A stretch of 64,000 nt of DNA, from positions 48,980,352 through 49,044,351 of the forward strand of contig OX235270.1 of assembly GCA_944472135.2 (NCBI GenBank), written 5' to 3'. Source of the stretch: Trichobilharzia regenti (taxonomy: Eukaryota > Platyhelminthes > Trematoda > Strigeidida > Schistosomatidae). Under the pieces are notes generated by a model. It saw nothing but the letters and a program-made list of their open reading frames with translations. It was not told where the DNA came from and searched no databases. The position numbers and the translations under genes are program-made. Of this stretch, positions 43,045 to 52,889 are shown piece by piece; the stretch's first letter is position 1, and every line of letters begins with the position of its first letter.

Positions 43045-45000
43045 ATGCCTGGGTCAAAGAAGGGACAGAGTGTCTTGGATGCAAACAGGAAAGTAAGTCG
43101 TTGTGACTTGTCTGTTAATTGTAACGATGTGTCTGATGTTAAGCATGACATGGTGGATGTTACTGTTTCGCCGTTCAGGGATAATAGGAACATCAAACTC
43201 CCTAAATTAGAACCACGGTGTTTTGATGGAAACCCAGCTGATTATTTACAATTTGTAAAGGAGTTTGAGATTATGTTGAGTAGTTTTCTATTAAGTGATG
43301 AATTGAAGTTAATGTATTTGATGAGATATTGCACTGGAGATGCTGCAAGAGCTATACAGTGTTGTGAGTTTATGAAGCCAAAAGAGGGCTACTACGAGGC
43401 TATGAGCATATTACGTCAAAGGTTTGGAAGACCTTCAATGATTGTAAGGAACGTATACGAAGCTGTCAAAGGTAACGGCAGTCAACTTCAAGATGACTCC
43501 AAGGCACTTACTGAGTTTTTGGATAATCTTATGACTTATAAGAATACCTTGATTTCGATGAATTGCATGAGTGACCTCAACTCGAGTTTTATACTAGAAG
43601 TAATAGCAAGACGCCTGCCTACTCGACTGCAAAGGAAGTGAGTGAAGATAAGCTCCCGTATGGAGGATGAGGGTATCGACCCGAAATTTGATGATATCCT
43701 GAAACTGGTAAATACTAGTGTCAATCAATCTATGAGCAAGTTTGCCAGTCTATTACATCTCACCCCTAGAATAGAGCAGTCTGAGGGAAAAACGCAATCA
43801 TTGATGACGAGTAGGCCTAAGAGAGGTGGATGTCGAGAAGGCTCCATGATGTATAGTAATGCATATAGACCTAGTGAGTGTAACAGGTTTCGTAGTACAT
43901 CCTCAACAGATAAGTTGCAAGCTGCAAGAGAAACACGGTTGTGTTTTACACGTTTGCAAGAGGTGCATACAGAGGTGAACTGTGAACCAGTAAGCAAGTT
44001 CAGTGATAAGCTAAATGTGAAATCAAGGTCTGACTCCAAATTGTGTGACGATAACGGTGTGGTCAGGAAGTCTGTAGGTACAACTGGTAAGCCATTATTG
44101 AATAGAGTGTCACAGAATAGAGTTGCTGCTTCAGAGTCCAGTTCTGACCCTACAAGTTTACAAGGTATTACTAGTCAGAGTGAAGTTATAAAACCTTTTA
44201 TGATTTGCGAGGAGGAACCAAAATTGTCTACTTCTGTTATTAAAGAGTTTGAAAATGATGAACTTGACGGTAAAGTGAATATTCGTGATAATGATCATGA
44301 TACTTCACAGTTGTCTTTGGTTGATCATGATGAGATGAGGGATATGCCTACTACTGCTAAGTTGAACAAAGGTTCTGTACAACTTGAACGTGAAGTAGAA
44401 TTGAATGCAGATGCAGTTGCAGAAGGCATGCATACTTGTGAGACCGTCAGTGTAAGTGATCAGCATGTAGCCCACCTATCATCAGATGCTAGTGCTAAGC
44501 CTGAGCTGATAGTAAAAGACAGAAGTGGTGGCGGTCTTGCAGGCAGACAACTATCTGAAAGTCGAGCAACAACAGCTTTTGATCCACCGCTAAGTTCATC
44601 AACTTGTGTCACTCAGTCGTCGTTGGTGTTGTCATCCACAATGAAACAGACGCCCATCAACTCAAGTATCTTGTGCAATGACTATGCTAGTATCAGTCCG
44701 TTTGAAGAGACGAAAGATATTGGTCAGTTTAGTGAGGATAAGCCAAGTGTAAACGAGAGAGTAATTGTTAAATTGACTTGCACGAATAAAGGCATTTCTT
44801 GTTTCAAGTTACTATTTGAGTGTTATTATCTTTGGTGTAAATTACTCTGTTTCTACGCTTGGTTGACCAGATACGTCGTGTGTTTTTTCGTCATCTATAT
44901 TCTACGATACAATGACATGAGTGTGTTACCGTTCAGATTTGAGGATATAGCTGATAGAGGGAAGTCAGCAAATGAACTCTGCAACGATTTTCCAACCTAG
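43045..45000 (+). pseudogene. Gag-like ORF with nonsense mutation, mosaic copy
   Basis: Same frame as the 651-codon ORF, but TGG becomes TGA at 43639-43641, cutting the product to 198 residues; the frame is open again from there to 45000. Residues before the stop match copy 31033 (GYYEAM), residues after it match copy 37788 (IDPKFDD, PKRGGCREG, KDRSGGG, CFFVIY). This indicates recombination near 43640-43700. Confidence 0.87.
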
Positions 45001-45104
45001 GGCATCAACGTAAGAAGGGTTGTAGGTGTACTGCTGTAAGTCCTACAATTCTTCAAAGGGTAGCGCATCAATGAGCAGTCCACTGTGCTTGGTGTGTGAT
45101 TTTA

Positions 45105-45344
45105 AAATTAATAAAATTTTGTTTCTTTAACAGAAAGCAGCCATTTTTACAGGCATGTACATATATACATTTATGAAAACTTATAGAATATATAATATGA
45201 TTTGTTAATTTAGAAATAAGTTGAATACTGGTTAATGTGAGAGAAACATCTAAAATGAAGTGTACAAATAAGGAAATAGATATCTCGTGAAATCTAAACT
45301 GTGATTGAAAAAAAATACATGTCAATTTCACGCGGGAATCATAA
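45105..45344. other. Short AT-rich spacer between BEL remnant and LINE
   Basis: No gene. It may include the tail of the LINE or a filler at the truncation point of A4. Confidence 0.4.
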
Positions 45345-45392
45345 ATCAGATTTCAGATTTATTGGTTGAGGATAGAAGGCTTGCAGCCTATG

Positions 45393-48200
45393 TTAATCCT
45401 TTTCTAGTAGATTTCTGTGGTTGTCCAAACCCTTCTTGAACGAATCAGTTGAGGTTGCAGACACCACTTCTTCTGGGAGTCGGTTCCAAGAGTTTATGAC
45501 TCGATGTGAGAACCAGTACTCAACAGCAATATGATTTCTCCTTGGCTTTTGAACTCTCCTGCTATGTCCTCTAAGGTGTTCCGACCTGGTGGGAAGGAAA
45601 AGAGAGAATAGGTCAGGTCCGTAGTCATTATTTAAAATTTTAAACATTGTGATTAAATCTCCTCTCTGCCTACGGTATGACAGTGAGAAGAGATTTAAAC
45701 TATCTAGTCTTTCCTCATATGATAAGTTAGCTATGCCGTGAACCATACGTGTTGCCTTCCTTTGAACACTTTCTAGAATGTGTGAATCCCCTTTTAGACA
45801 CGGACTGGCGGCCTGGATGCAGTTTTCCAGTCTTGACCTAACCAGAGATGTGTATAAGGAGGTGAACATATCTCTGGTAATTCTTGTAAAGGCTCTGCGA
45901 ATCGCCCATAAGGACCTGAAACTACGTGCAGCCACCGCGCGACAGTGTGCTGTAGTTTTTAAGTCGTGGCTAACTATGACACCTAAGTCCAAGTGAGTCT
46001 GAACTGATGGAAGTGTTATTCCCTCTAGTTCGTAGGAGCTCGTGCTTGCTTGTCCAATGCGCATGGTTGCACATTTTGCCACGTTGATCGGGAGCATCCA
46101 TTCAACAGACCACTCCGACAGTTTGTTGAGGTCGTCTTGCAAGGTGGACGTATCACTGTTGCCCTTCAGCTCCCTCCAAATTTTTAAGTCATCTGCGTAT
46201 AGGACCATAGGGGAGTCGGTGAGCAGAGGTAACTCATTGATATACAGAATAAAAAGGAGAGGACCGAGAACCGTGCCTTGTGGCACTCCGCTACTTACTG
46301 CTGTCCAGGAGGAGAGTTTTGAGTTGATCCTAACCCTCTGCCTCCTATCTATGAGGAATTCCCTGAGCCAGTCTAGTAGTCTGCCTTTGATACCAAGACT
46401 TTCCAATTTCATGAGTAGTCTTTTGTGAGGTACTTTATCAAAGGCTTTACTGAAGTCTATGAAGACGACGTCAACGGGTCTTCTGTTATCCTTTGATTTG
46501 ACCCAGCTTTCTCTTGCAGTCAGGAGATTTGACAGGCATGAGAGGTTCCTCCGGAAGCCATGCTGTGCTCCAGATAACAAGCTGCTATTTTCCAGATAAG
46601 CCATGATGCTTTTCTTGATAATTCTTTCCAGTGTCTTGATTAAAGTGCTGGTGAGACTGATAGGCCTGTAATTTGAAGGGCTTTGTCTTGATCCTCCTTT
46701 GTGTATGGGGGTTACTATGGCGTCTTTCCAATCACGTGGCAACACTCCATTTTGGAGAGATAGCTTGAAGATCGTGGTCAAGGGGCCGGCTATGTGGGCT
46801 GATAGCTCCTTGAGAAGCCTTGGATGAAGACTGTCAGGACCCATTGATTTTCCTGCATCTAGTTTCATTAAGAAGTTGAGCACGATGCCTTGGTCGATGT
46901 CAACGGAATCTATCCCATGTTCTTCTGATGCAGCCAGAGCTGATCCTATAGGCAGTGATGACTCCTGAGTGAAGACTTGGGAGAAGTAGTTTGCCATTGC
47001 TTCTGCTTTTTCTTGATCTTCTTCGATTGTATCTTTGTCAATAATCAGGTTTGGGACACCATTGGGTGTTTTATTCCTGAAATTCAAGTACGAGAAAATT
47101 TTCTTAGGTTGTGCCTTTGCATTTTGGGCCAGGTGTGTCTCGAACTTCATCCTTGATTGGCGGATTTCTGCGATAGCTTTATTTCTAGCAGTAGTATATA
47201 ATTCCCTGGTCTCAGAAGTCTCAAGTGTTGCAAACAGGTTCCAACATTTGCGTTTACGTCTGAGTAACTTACGAATCTCCCGGTTTATCCAAGGGGGGGA
47301 ATGTTTCCGACCCTTTGGAACAGACCAAGGGATGAAGGGTACAGTTACTTGGGCGTAAAGTTGCTTAAATTGGTTCCATGCGGCTTCTACTTGGGACTCT
47401 GGATTGATGTACCAGTTTACTGAGTTGGCTGCTGAGACGATCGCATTTATGTCAGCTTTCCAAACGTTTGGTCGAGCTGGGGTTTTGGCCCTTGCTGCCG
47501 TTGCTGTGAACTTGAAAGTGAGCACAGCATGGTCACTTCTTCCTAACGGAGGAAGATGTTGTATGAGATCCACATCCTCACCGTGTGAGAACACTAGGTC
47601 CAGAGTTGATGAGGAGTGCTGTGAGTCATAGCGCGTGGGCTTAATGATATGTTGGACTAGGGCTAGCGATATACTAGATTCTAGCAGTTTATGGTCAAAG
47701 GAGTTGACTGAAGATGGAGTTGTTAGGCTCGACCAGTCAACTGTTGGGGCGTTGAAGTCACCGACTACGAGACTTCGACATTTTGAAGTCCAGGAGCCTA
47801 GCTTCTCTATTAGGAAGTCGTCTGCACTGCAGTCAGGACTGCGGTACACAGCAATGAGGTCAATGTCTTGGCCTATGCATTTAAGTCTGCAGCGTAGAAG
47901 TTCGCACGACTCACTTTCGTGGGCGAGTGCTTCGATACTACGCACGGTTAAGCCTTTCTTGAGGTAGATGACTACGCCCCCTCCTTTGCGGTTTAGTCGG
48001 TCTACCCTGTGCACTTCGAAGTTTGGCAGGTTAACTTCGTTGTCAGTGACATCGGGTGTGAGCCATGTCTCTGTGATAATAATTACATCCGGGTTTCCGG
48101 TTTCTATCATGTTTGCCAGCTCAGTCCTTTTATTTAACAGGCTGCGGGCGTTTGTGTAGCAGACTGTTAATTCAGATTGGTGCTTCCCCGGCCCACCCAC
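45393..48200 (-). CDS. CR1-like ORF2: AP endonuclease and reverse transcriptase
   Basis: About 935 codons without a stop. Endonuclease residues: YTNARS (Asn17), TETWL (Glu44), GDFNAP (Asp148, Asn150) and SDH (222-224). RT: GPDSLHPRLLKEL, TPIHKGG, NYRPISLTS, GAQHGFR, IDFSKAFDKV (Asp582), GVPQGTVLGPLLF and catalytic YADD (668-671); a thumb/C-terminal region follows. The product nicks target DNA and copies the element RNA onto it. There is no ATG at the head of this frame: the listed start is GTG, and the first in-frame ATG (residue 31) would remove the catalytic Asn. The frame opens after a TAA at about 48251 and overlaps the end of ORF1 by about 80 nt in the -1 register. Confidence 0.93.
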   Translation of the reverse strand: MGGPGKHQSELTVCYTNARSLLNKRTELANMIETGNPDVIIITETWLTPDVTDNEVNLPNFEVHRVDRLNRKGGGVVIYLKKGLTVRSIEALAHESESCELLRCRLKCIGQDIDLIAVYRSPDCSADDFLIEKLGSWTSKCRSLVVGDFNAPTVDWSSLTTPSSVNSFDHKLLESSISLALVQHIIKPTRYDSQHSSSTLDLVFSHGEDVDLIQHLPPLGRSDHAVLTFKFTATAARAKTPARPNVWKADINAIVSAANSVNWYINPESQVEAAWNQFKQLYAQVTVPFIPWSVPKGRKHSPPWINREIRKLLRRKRKCWNLFATLETSETRELYTTARNKAIAEIRQSRMKFETHLAQNAKAQPKKIFSYLNFRNKTPNGVPNLIIDKDTIEEDQEKAEAMANYFSQVFTQESSLPIGSALAASEEHGIDSVDIDQGIVLNFLMKLDAGKSMGPDSLHPRLLKELSAHIAGPLTTIFKLSLQNGVLPRDWKDAIVTPIHKGGSRQSPSNYRPISLTSTLIKTLERIIKKSIMAYLENSSLLSGAQHGFRRNLSCLSNLLTARESWVKSKDNRRPVDVVFIDFSKAFDKVPHKRLLMKLESLGIKGRLLDWLREFLIDRRQRVRINSKLSSWTAVSSGVPQGTVLGPLLFILYINELPLLTDSPMVLYADDLKIWRELKGNSDTSTLQDDLNKLSEWSVEWMLPINVAKCATMRIGQASTSSYELEGITLPSVQTHLDLGVIVSHDLKTTAHCRAVAARSFRSLWAIRRAFTRITRDMFTSLYTSLVRSRLENCIQAASPCLKGDSHILESVQRKATRMVHGIANLSYEERLDSLNLFSLSYRRQRGDLITMFKILNNDYGPDLFSLFLPTRSEHLRGHSRRVQKPRRNHIAVEYWFSHRVINSWNRLPEEVVSATSTDSFKKGLDNHRNLLEKD

Positions 48201-49339
48201 AGAGGTTTCGGGATCATTAAACTGCGAACTCGGACAACCCGAAAACCCTTAATCTTAAGGTTCTTCTCACCGTTCCGGCGTCGCTCACTTAATTCTAGTG
48301 CCGCAGCCTGTCTTTTGACACGGTCTGCCAGGCTTAAGTCAGCGCGGACATATATCCCTGATCCTTTGAGAATATGAGAGTTGCTTAGAATAGCGTCCCT
48401 CTCCGCTTTAGAGTTTAGTACGACTTTGAGGAGACGTACAGGTTCACTTACTGTAGGGTCAGGCTTTTGACCTATTCTGTATACGCTGTGTATAGTAATG
48501 CCTGATACTGTTTGTGGCAGTAGCTTGTCTAAAAGGGGCTTGACCAAGTTAAGGTCATGCTCGAATCTGGTCTTAGGGTCGAGAGCCAGTGACTCCTCCA
48601 CTTTGTGGAGAATGAGAGACCTATCAGAGAGATCGGGTTTGCTTTCCGTTACTTTCTTGCCCTGAGGCGTAAGTGTGTTTCTATCCTTCTTGGGCGGTGT
48701 GGCCGAAGTGTTATCCTTATCTCGCTTTTTGCGAGAGACTACGGTGCGCCATTCATTGGCGTCCTCCTCGCTAATCTTAGTGGGGTTCGTCTGTCTGCTG
48801 CTCACCGGTGTGGATGAGGCTTGTTCCGCCAGTCCCTGGGCGACTGGAGCTGCAGGTTTTCGACCCCTAGTACGCCTCTTCTTCACGGCAGTCTTTCCAT
48901 TACTGTCACTGGAGGGCTCATCCAGTATCGTGGGGGCGACCTGGGTGTCTGTAATATGGTGGGTGTTCTTCTGTGCTGTAGAGCACTCACTTATTGGCAA
49001 GGTCGCATCTGGGACATGTGCTGTTTTGTCAATGACGCTAGTCACGTCATCGCTATCTGAGCAATAGTCGGTATTCTTCTGTGGTGGAGGACGCTTGCAG
49101 TCCATGAGCTTTAAAGCCCCACTAAGAGTAGCTATGGCTTCTGTAATACGGAGTTTAGTTGTACTACAGCAGTCGTTGCATAACCAGTTCGCTAGAGGTT
49201 TGCAGCAGCGTTTGTATGCTGCTGGAGTAAGGTTCGTGCACATACTGTGAAACCATCTCTTGCAGTTATCACACTGCATTCCCTCATCCACTGGAAACTG
49301 GCACATAGCCCTTCCGCAGCGGTTTCTTTTAATAGGCAT
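48167..49339 (-). CDS. CR1-like ORF1 with PHD-type zinc finger
   Basis: 390 codons from ATG. The N-terminus has a C4HC3 finger: Cys8, Cys13, Cys23, Cys26, His31, Cys34, Cys54 and Cys57, in the context MQCDNCKRWFHSMC, as in the ORF1 of several CR1-clade LINEs. The middle is low-complexity and basic (VKKRRTRGRKPAAP). The C-terminal 130 residues contain VYRIGQKPD...RLLKVVLNS and RADLSLADRVKRQAA, resembling the nucleic-acid-binding part of such ORF1 proteins. It probably binds element RNA. The last 80 or so bases overlap ORF2. Confidence 0.9.
   Translation of the reverse strand: MPIKRNRCGRAMCQFPVDEGMQCDNCKRWFHSMCTNLTPAAYKRCCKPLANWLCNDCCSTTKLRITEAIATLSGALKLMDCKRPPPQKNTDYCSDSDDVTSVIDKTAHVPDATLPISECSTAQKNTHHITDTQVAPTILDEPSSDSNGKTAVKKRRTRGRKPAAPVAQGLAEQASSTPVSSRQTNPTKISEEDANEWRTVVSRKKRDKDNTSATPPKKDRNTLTPQGKKVTESKPDLSDRSLILHKVEESLALDPKTRFEHDLNLVKPLLDKLLPQTVSGITIHSVYRIGQKPDPTVSEPVRLLKVVLNSKAERDAILSNSHILKGSGIYVRADLSLADRVKRQAAALELSERRRNGEKNLKIKGFRVVRVRSLMIPKPLWVGRGSTNLN
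48242..48248 (-). promoter_or_regulatory. Candidate -1 frameshift heptamer GGGTTTT
   Basis: On the minus strand G-GGT-TTT is read in frame by ORF1 (Lys-Gly-Phe). It sits immediately after the TAA that closes the ORF2 frame upstream, so a -1 slip here enters ORF2 at its first open codon. A small TCGG/CCGA hairpin overlaps its end. Confidence 0.5.
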
Positions 49340-49400
49340 TTTATTTAAAACGAACCAGGAAAAGTTAAATACAACTTCAAATATATATATATAACCTTTG

Positions 49401-50182
49401 TAAATCAGTGATAAAAGCTAATGAGTGCACAAAGATAGATATATGTGGCTATTATGTTATAAGAACACTTATTATAATTAATAGACTCAGATCTGAAACG
49501 TAAACTAACTTCGACCAGAATAAACTGATTTAAAGTTAAATCTGTGGACTTTTGAAGCGTATAACACAACAAAATCCAATTATAAACAAGAGCGTGAAAA
49601 TTAACTCCCTTTTCAAAGTTCGCGCGGTCGCGGTAAATGATTGCGTTAGTTGAGGAAGGTAAGTGGCATTTCTGTACAGGTGCTGACGTATTACATAAAA
49701 GATGCAGAATAAACAATAATTATCAGTAAATCATTCAGAAAGAGTTTTAAAGTCTATTAAACTTTAAATTTTCCTGTAAGTACATCATATTTGTGACATT
49801 TCCAGTTGTTTATGAGACCCACTTTGAACTTGTCAGCAGATTTTATAATACCGATGATCCCGTTATTCACCAGATGAGCTAGCAATATCACGAATAAGTA
49901 GAGAATTGCAGCGCTGTACCTTCGTTGAAAGCAGTATGTTTGAAAAGAGAAGAAGACACAAGAAAACCAGCAGACAGGTGCAGAAGTATTTAAAAGGTGT
50001 TAATAATTCAAAATATATAACAGGCATGAGGTTCATCGTTTTTTATTGTTTTTTTTCAGGAAATATTATTTTCCCGATATTTTACAGTCTTTTCTGTGAA
50101 CAATTAGTTTAAAGTGAAAGACAGGTGATAATTTCACCTACTTACGAGGTTTAAAAGGAGTTAAACACAAAAGTCAGAGTGC
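49401..50182. other. AT-rich spacer
   Basis: No recognised gene. It includes a short palindrome AGGTGATAATTTCACCT at 50124-50140. Confidence 0.45.
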
Positions 50183-50345
50183 GTGAGCTATGTAAAAAAG
50201 AAAAGCGAGGGCCTAGTAATATATGTTTTTCTGAAGTATACAGTTTGGTGTCCTTCTGAAGTAGCGGACTCATACCATTTACTTTCATTCAGGAGTTTGC
50301 GTCCAAACTTCGGCTCTAGGCAATTTTCAACTTCTATTTCTTTTT
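50170..50345 (+). repeat. Diverged dispersed repeat, copy 2
   Basis: Related to 12865-13080 (TATACAGTTTGGTGTCCTTCTGAAGTAG). It lies just upstream of a gag fragment. Confidence 0.5.
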
Positions 50346-50442
50346 TCATTATTTTTTTCTATTTATTTTTTTATTTTAGTTTTATTTATTCTCATTTGCA
50401 GAAGCCATCCGAACTCAGGAGCCATAGCAATAGAGTGCTGTG

Positions 50443-50839
50443 TTGTGTCACACAGTCGTCGTTGGTGTTGTCATCCACAATGAAACAGACGCCCATCAAC
50501 TCAAGTATCTTGTGCAATGACTATGCTAGTATCAGTCCGTTTGAAGAGACGAAAGATATTGGTCAGTTTAGTGAGGATAAGCCAAGTGTAAACGAGAGAG
50601 TAATTGTTAAATTGACTTGCACGAATAAAGGCATTTCTTGTTTCAAGTTACTATTTGAGTGTTATTATCTTTGGTGTAAATTACTCTGTTTCTACGCTTG
50701 GTTGACCAGATACGTCGTGTGTTTGTTCGTCATCTATATTCTACGATACAATGACATGAGTGTGTTACCGTTCGGAGTTGAGGATATAGCTGATAGAGGG
50801 AAGTCAGCAAGTGGACTCTGCAACGATTTTCCAATCTAG
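50443..50839 (+). pseudogene. Gag-like ORF, C-terminal remnant
   Basis: In-frame C-terminal section (TQSSLVLSSTMKQTPINSS to CNDFPI), including the hydrophobic CKLLCFYAWLTRYVVCLF segment. The 5' part is missing and the frame runs on from unrelated sequence at 50183. Confidence 0.83.
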
Positions 50840-51635
50840 AGCGTCAACCTGAGAGGGGTAGTAGGCGTACTGCTGTAAGTCCTACAGTTCTTCAATGGTA
50901 GTTTGTCAAGGCAGAATCCACAACATTTGACGTACTGATTGTACATATGTTTGTGTTAAGTAATTGACTGGGTTACAATTAATGTAATTGTTGGTTAATC
51001 TTGTTTGTGTCCGGACATTCCACAACTTACAATGGTCAACCTGTGAGGGTTTGTAGGTGTTCTGGTGTAAGTCCTGCGATTCTTCAAAGGAATTCCATCA
51101 AGACATGAACTGCGAGTTTGTGTGTACTGTTTGTGTATACCTGTGGTGTGTCATATCAATTGGTGTTTTTGGATCCATTGTGTTTACTCGTTGTTTTCGT
51201 ACCTTGTTTTTATTGCATAATTTTGTTAAAATTTTCGTCGTGATTACTTCTGAAGTTCTTTCTAGTCTTCTACGTTCGTGAGTGAATTGATTGATGTTAA
51301 GGACAGCAGATGGGTCGTATACGCCGGGAGGCTAGGCTATTGCTGAGAATGAAATGCACATGGAGATAATGATTAGCTGCTATGGTCACGTTGCATTCTG
51401 CAAGAGTCATTCTAGCAAGTGGCGGTTGCGTTGCAAGAGGATGCCTTTAACTGGAAGGCGTAGGTCGTCATTGATGTGTGAGATTGTGCTGTGGGTATGC
51501 TTGTGGTGTGTTGGCTTTTCTGTTTGTTTTCCATTTCAGCTCTGTCCATGTGACCCAGGTTCTCGCAATGGCATCCAAGTCAACGTGTATTGGTCGTGAA
51601 GAAAAAAGAGATGGATGCCTTTTTTCGGTGGGGAG

Positions 51636-51994
51636 TGTCAATGTATTTGAAGATTGAACGATCAATTCATTGTTGTTTGCTCAAAATCAACTTCCCCAAT
51701 TTTCGCGGAGGCATCAATACGACAGTCATCGTCTCATCGGTCGCTGTTCAGAAAGAAGTCAGTAGTAAACCGTCAGAAGTAATTTTGTGATTTATTATTG
51801 TAATATTTGTTCACAGACCTTAGTGGAATTATTTTTTATATGTTGGTGTTACAATAAAGAATTCTCAAGCGGCCAATCGGTGTTTTGGTTTTTGCATCCG
51901 TTATTACTAAGCGTTTCTGAAAATCTTCAAGGAACAGCGTGAGCCCGAGCGTAGCAAGAGCTGGGCATTAACGGTTTACGAGACGCGACTGACA
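51636..51994 (+). repeat. 3' LTR of element A5
   Basis: TGTCAATG...CGACTGACA, with an AATAAA polyadenylation-type signal at 51853-51858. Right flank GCCCA. Confidence 0.87.
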
Positions 51995-52530
51995 GCCCAT
52001 TTATCGACAGATGTAAATGCCAAACTGGATCTAATCATGAAGGGTAGCCGCGATAGCAATCCTGTGGCTAGACATCATTATAAAGATTATAGGTTCCAGA
52101 CCGTAGGTGTTACGAATTTCTGGAATAATTTGTGCGCCGAGTCAGATGATTCATTATAAATTATTTAAATTAATCCCAGCGTGTTAAGAAAATCAAAACA
52201 AGATTTTCTGACGTTTCGCCGTGTAAGCCACAGCTTCTTCAGCAGATTTATTCGGATCGGATCCGAATAAATCTGCTGAAGAAGCTGTGGCTTACACGGC
52301 GAAACGTTCAGAAAATCTTGTTTTGATTTTCTTAACACGCTGGGATTAATTTAAATAATTTATAACATTATAAAGGTTGAAAAAAAGCAGCTTATGAAAA
52401 TAAAAATATATCCTCAGTTTTGTACATTAGGGACGCCAGTTTATAGGCACCATAAACATGATAAATTACATATACGATTTCTAAGCATATTTGATAAAAA
52501 TTTAATAAAAAACATACTTTATCCCTCTTG
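51995..52530. other. Spacer between inverted LTRs, holding a 212-bp palindrome
   Basis: Between a plus LTR and a minus LTR. The left part (51995-52150) has a short open stretch (GSRDSNPVARHHYKDY, TNFWNNLCAESDDS) that may be the end of an unidentified retroelement ORF. The palindrome follows, then AT-rich sequence. Confidence 0.5.
52154..52365. repeat. Near-perfect 212-bp palindrome
   Basis: Two arms of about 105 bp are reverse complements, with a 1-nt indel and a central GGATCGGATCC. CATTATAA occurs at 52152-52159 and 52366-52373, a possible 8-bp target duplication. The arm sequence GAAGCTGTGGCTTACACGGC followed by GAAACGTT resembles the terminal region of Penelope-like elements. Confidence 0.8.
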
Positions 52531-52887
52531 TGTCAGTCACGTCACGTAAACCGTTAATGCCCAGCTCTTGCTACGCTCGGGCTCACGCTGTTCCTTGAAG
52601 ATTTTCAGAAACGCTTAGTAATAACGGATGCAAAACCAAAACACCGATTGGCCGCTTGAGAATTCTTTATTGTAACACCAACATATAAAAAATAATTCCA
52701 CTAAGGTCTGTGAACAAATATTACAATAATAAATCACAAGATTACTTCTGACGGTTTACTGCTGACTTCTTTCTGAACAGCGACCGATGAGACGATGACT
52801 GTCGTATGATGCCTCCGCGAAAATTGGGGAAGTTGGTTTTGAGCAAACAACAATGAATTGATCGTTCAATCTTCAACTCCATTTACA
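52531..52887 (-). repeat. BEL LTR (A type), minus orientation
   Basis: TGTCAGTCACG...CATTTACA, complete in length. Its right side directly meets gag of the diverged B-subfamily copy, without a 3' region or polypurine tract. Confidence 0.82.
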
Positions 52888-52889
52888 TG

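Larger units (their letters stand above)
42543..45104 (+). mobile_element. Non-autonomous BEL element, 3'-truncated (A4)
   Basis: 5' LTR 42543-42900, leader, gag with one stop, one tandem repeat unit, then loss of the remainder at about 45104, where unrelated sequence begins. The first half follows copy A2, the second half follows copy A3. Confidence 0.85.
45345..49400 (-). mobile_element. CR1-like non-LTR retrotransposon, both ORFs open
   Basis: Minus-strand element with ORF1 (49339-48167) and ORF2 (48251-45393) and a short 3' region ending near an AATCTGAAATCTG repeat at about 45345. The ends are approximate, because no clear target-site duplication was found. The layout (PHD-type ORF1, then endonuclease plus RT) is that of CR1-clade LINEs. 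With both frames open, it is the best candidate in the window for a recently active element. Confidence 0.88.
50443..51994 (+). mobile_element. 3' part of a non-autonomous BEL element (A5)
   Basis: Starts inside gag at the CACAGTCGTCG phrase and contains the last 125 or so codons (to 50839), two tandem repeat units, part of the 3' region with an internal deletion near 51370, polypurine tract 51627-51635 and 3' LTR 51636-51994. Confidence 0.85.

Noticed and set aside
47035..47358. Plus-strand frames opposite the CR1 ORF2 (several between 45778 and 48159)
   Set aside because: Antisense shadows of ORF2 without domains.
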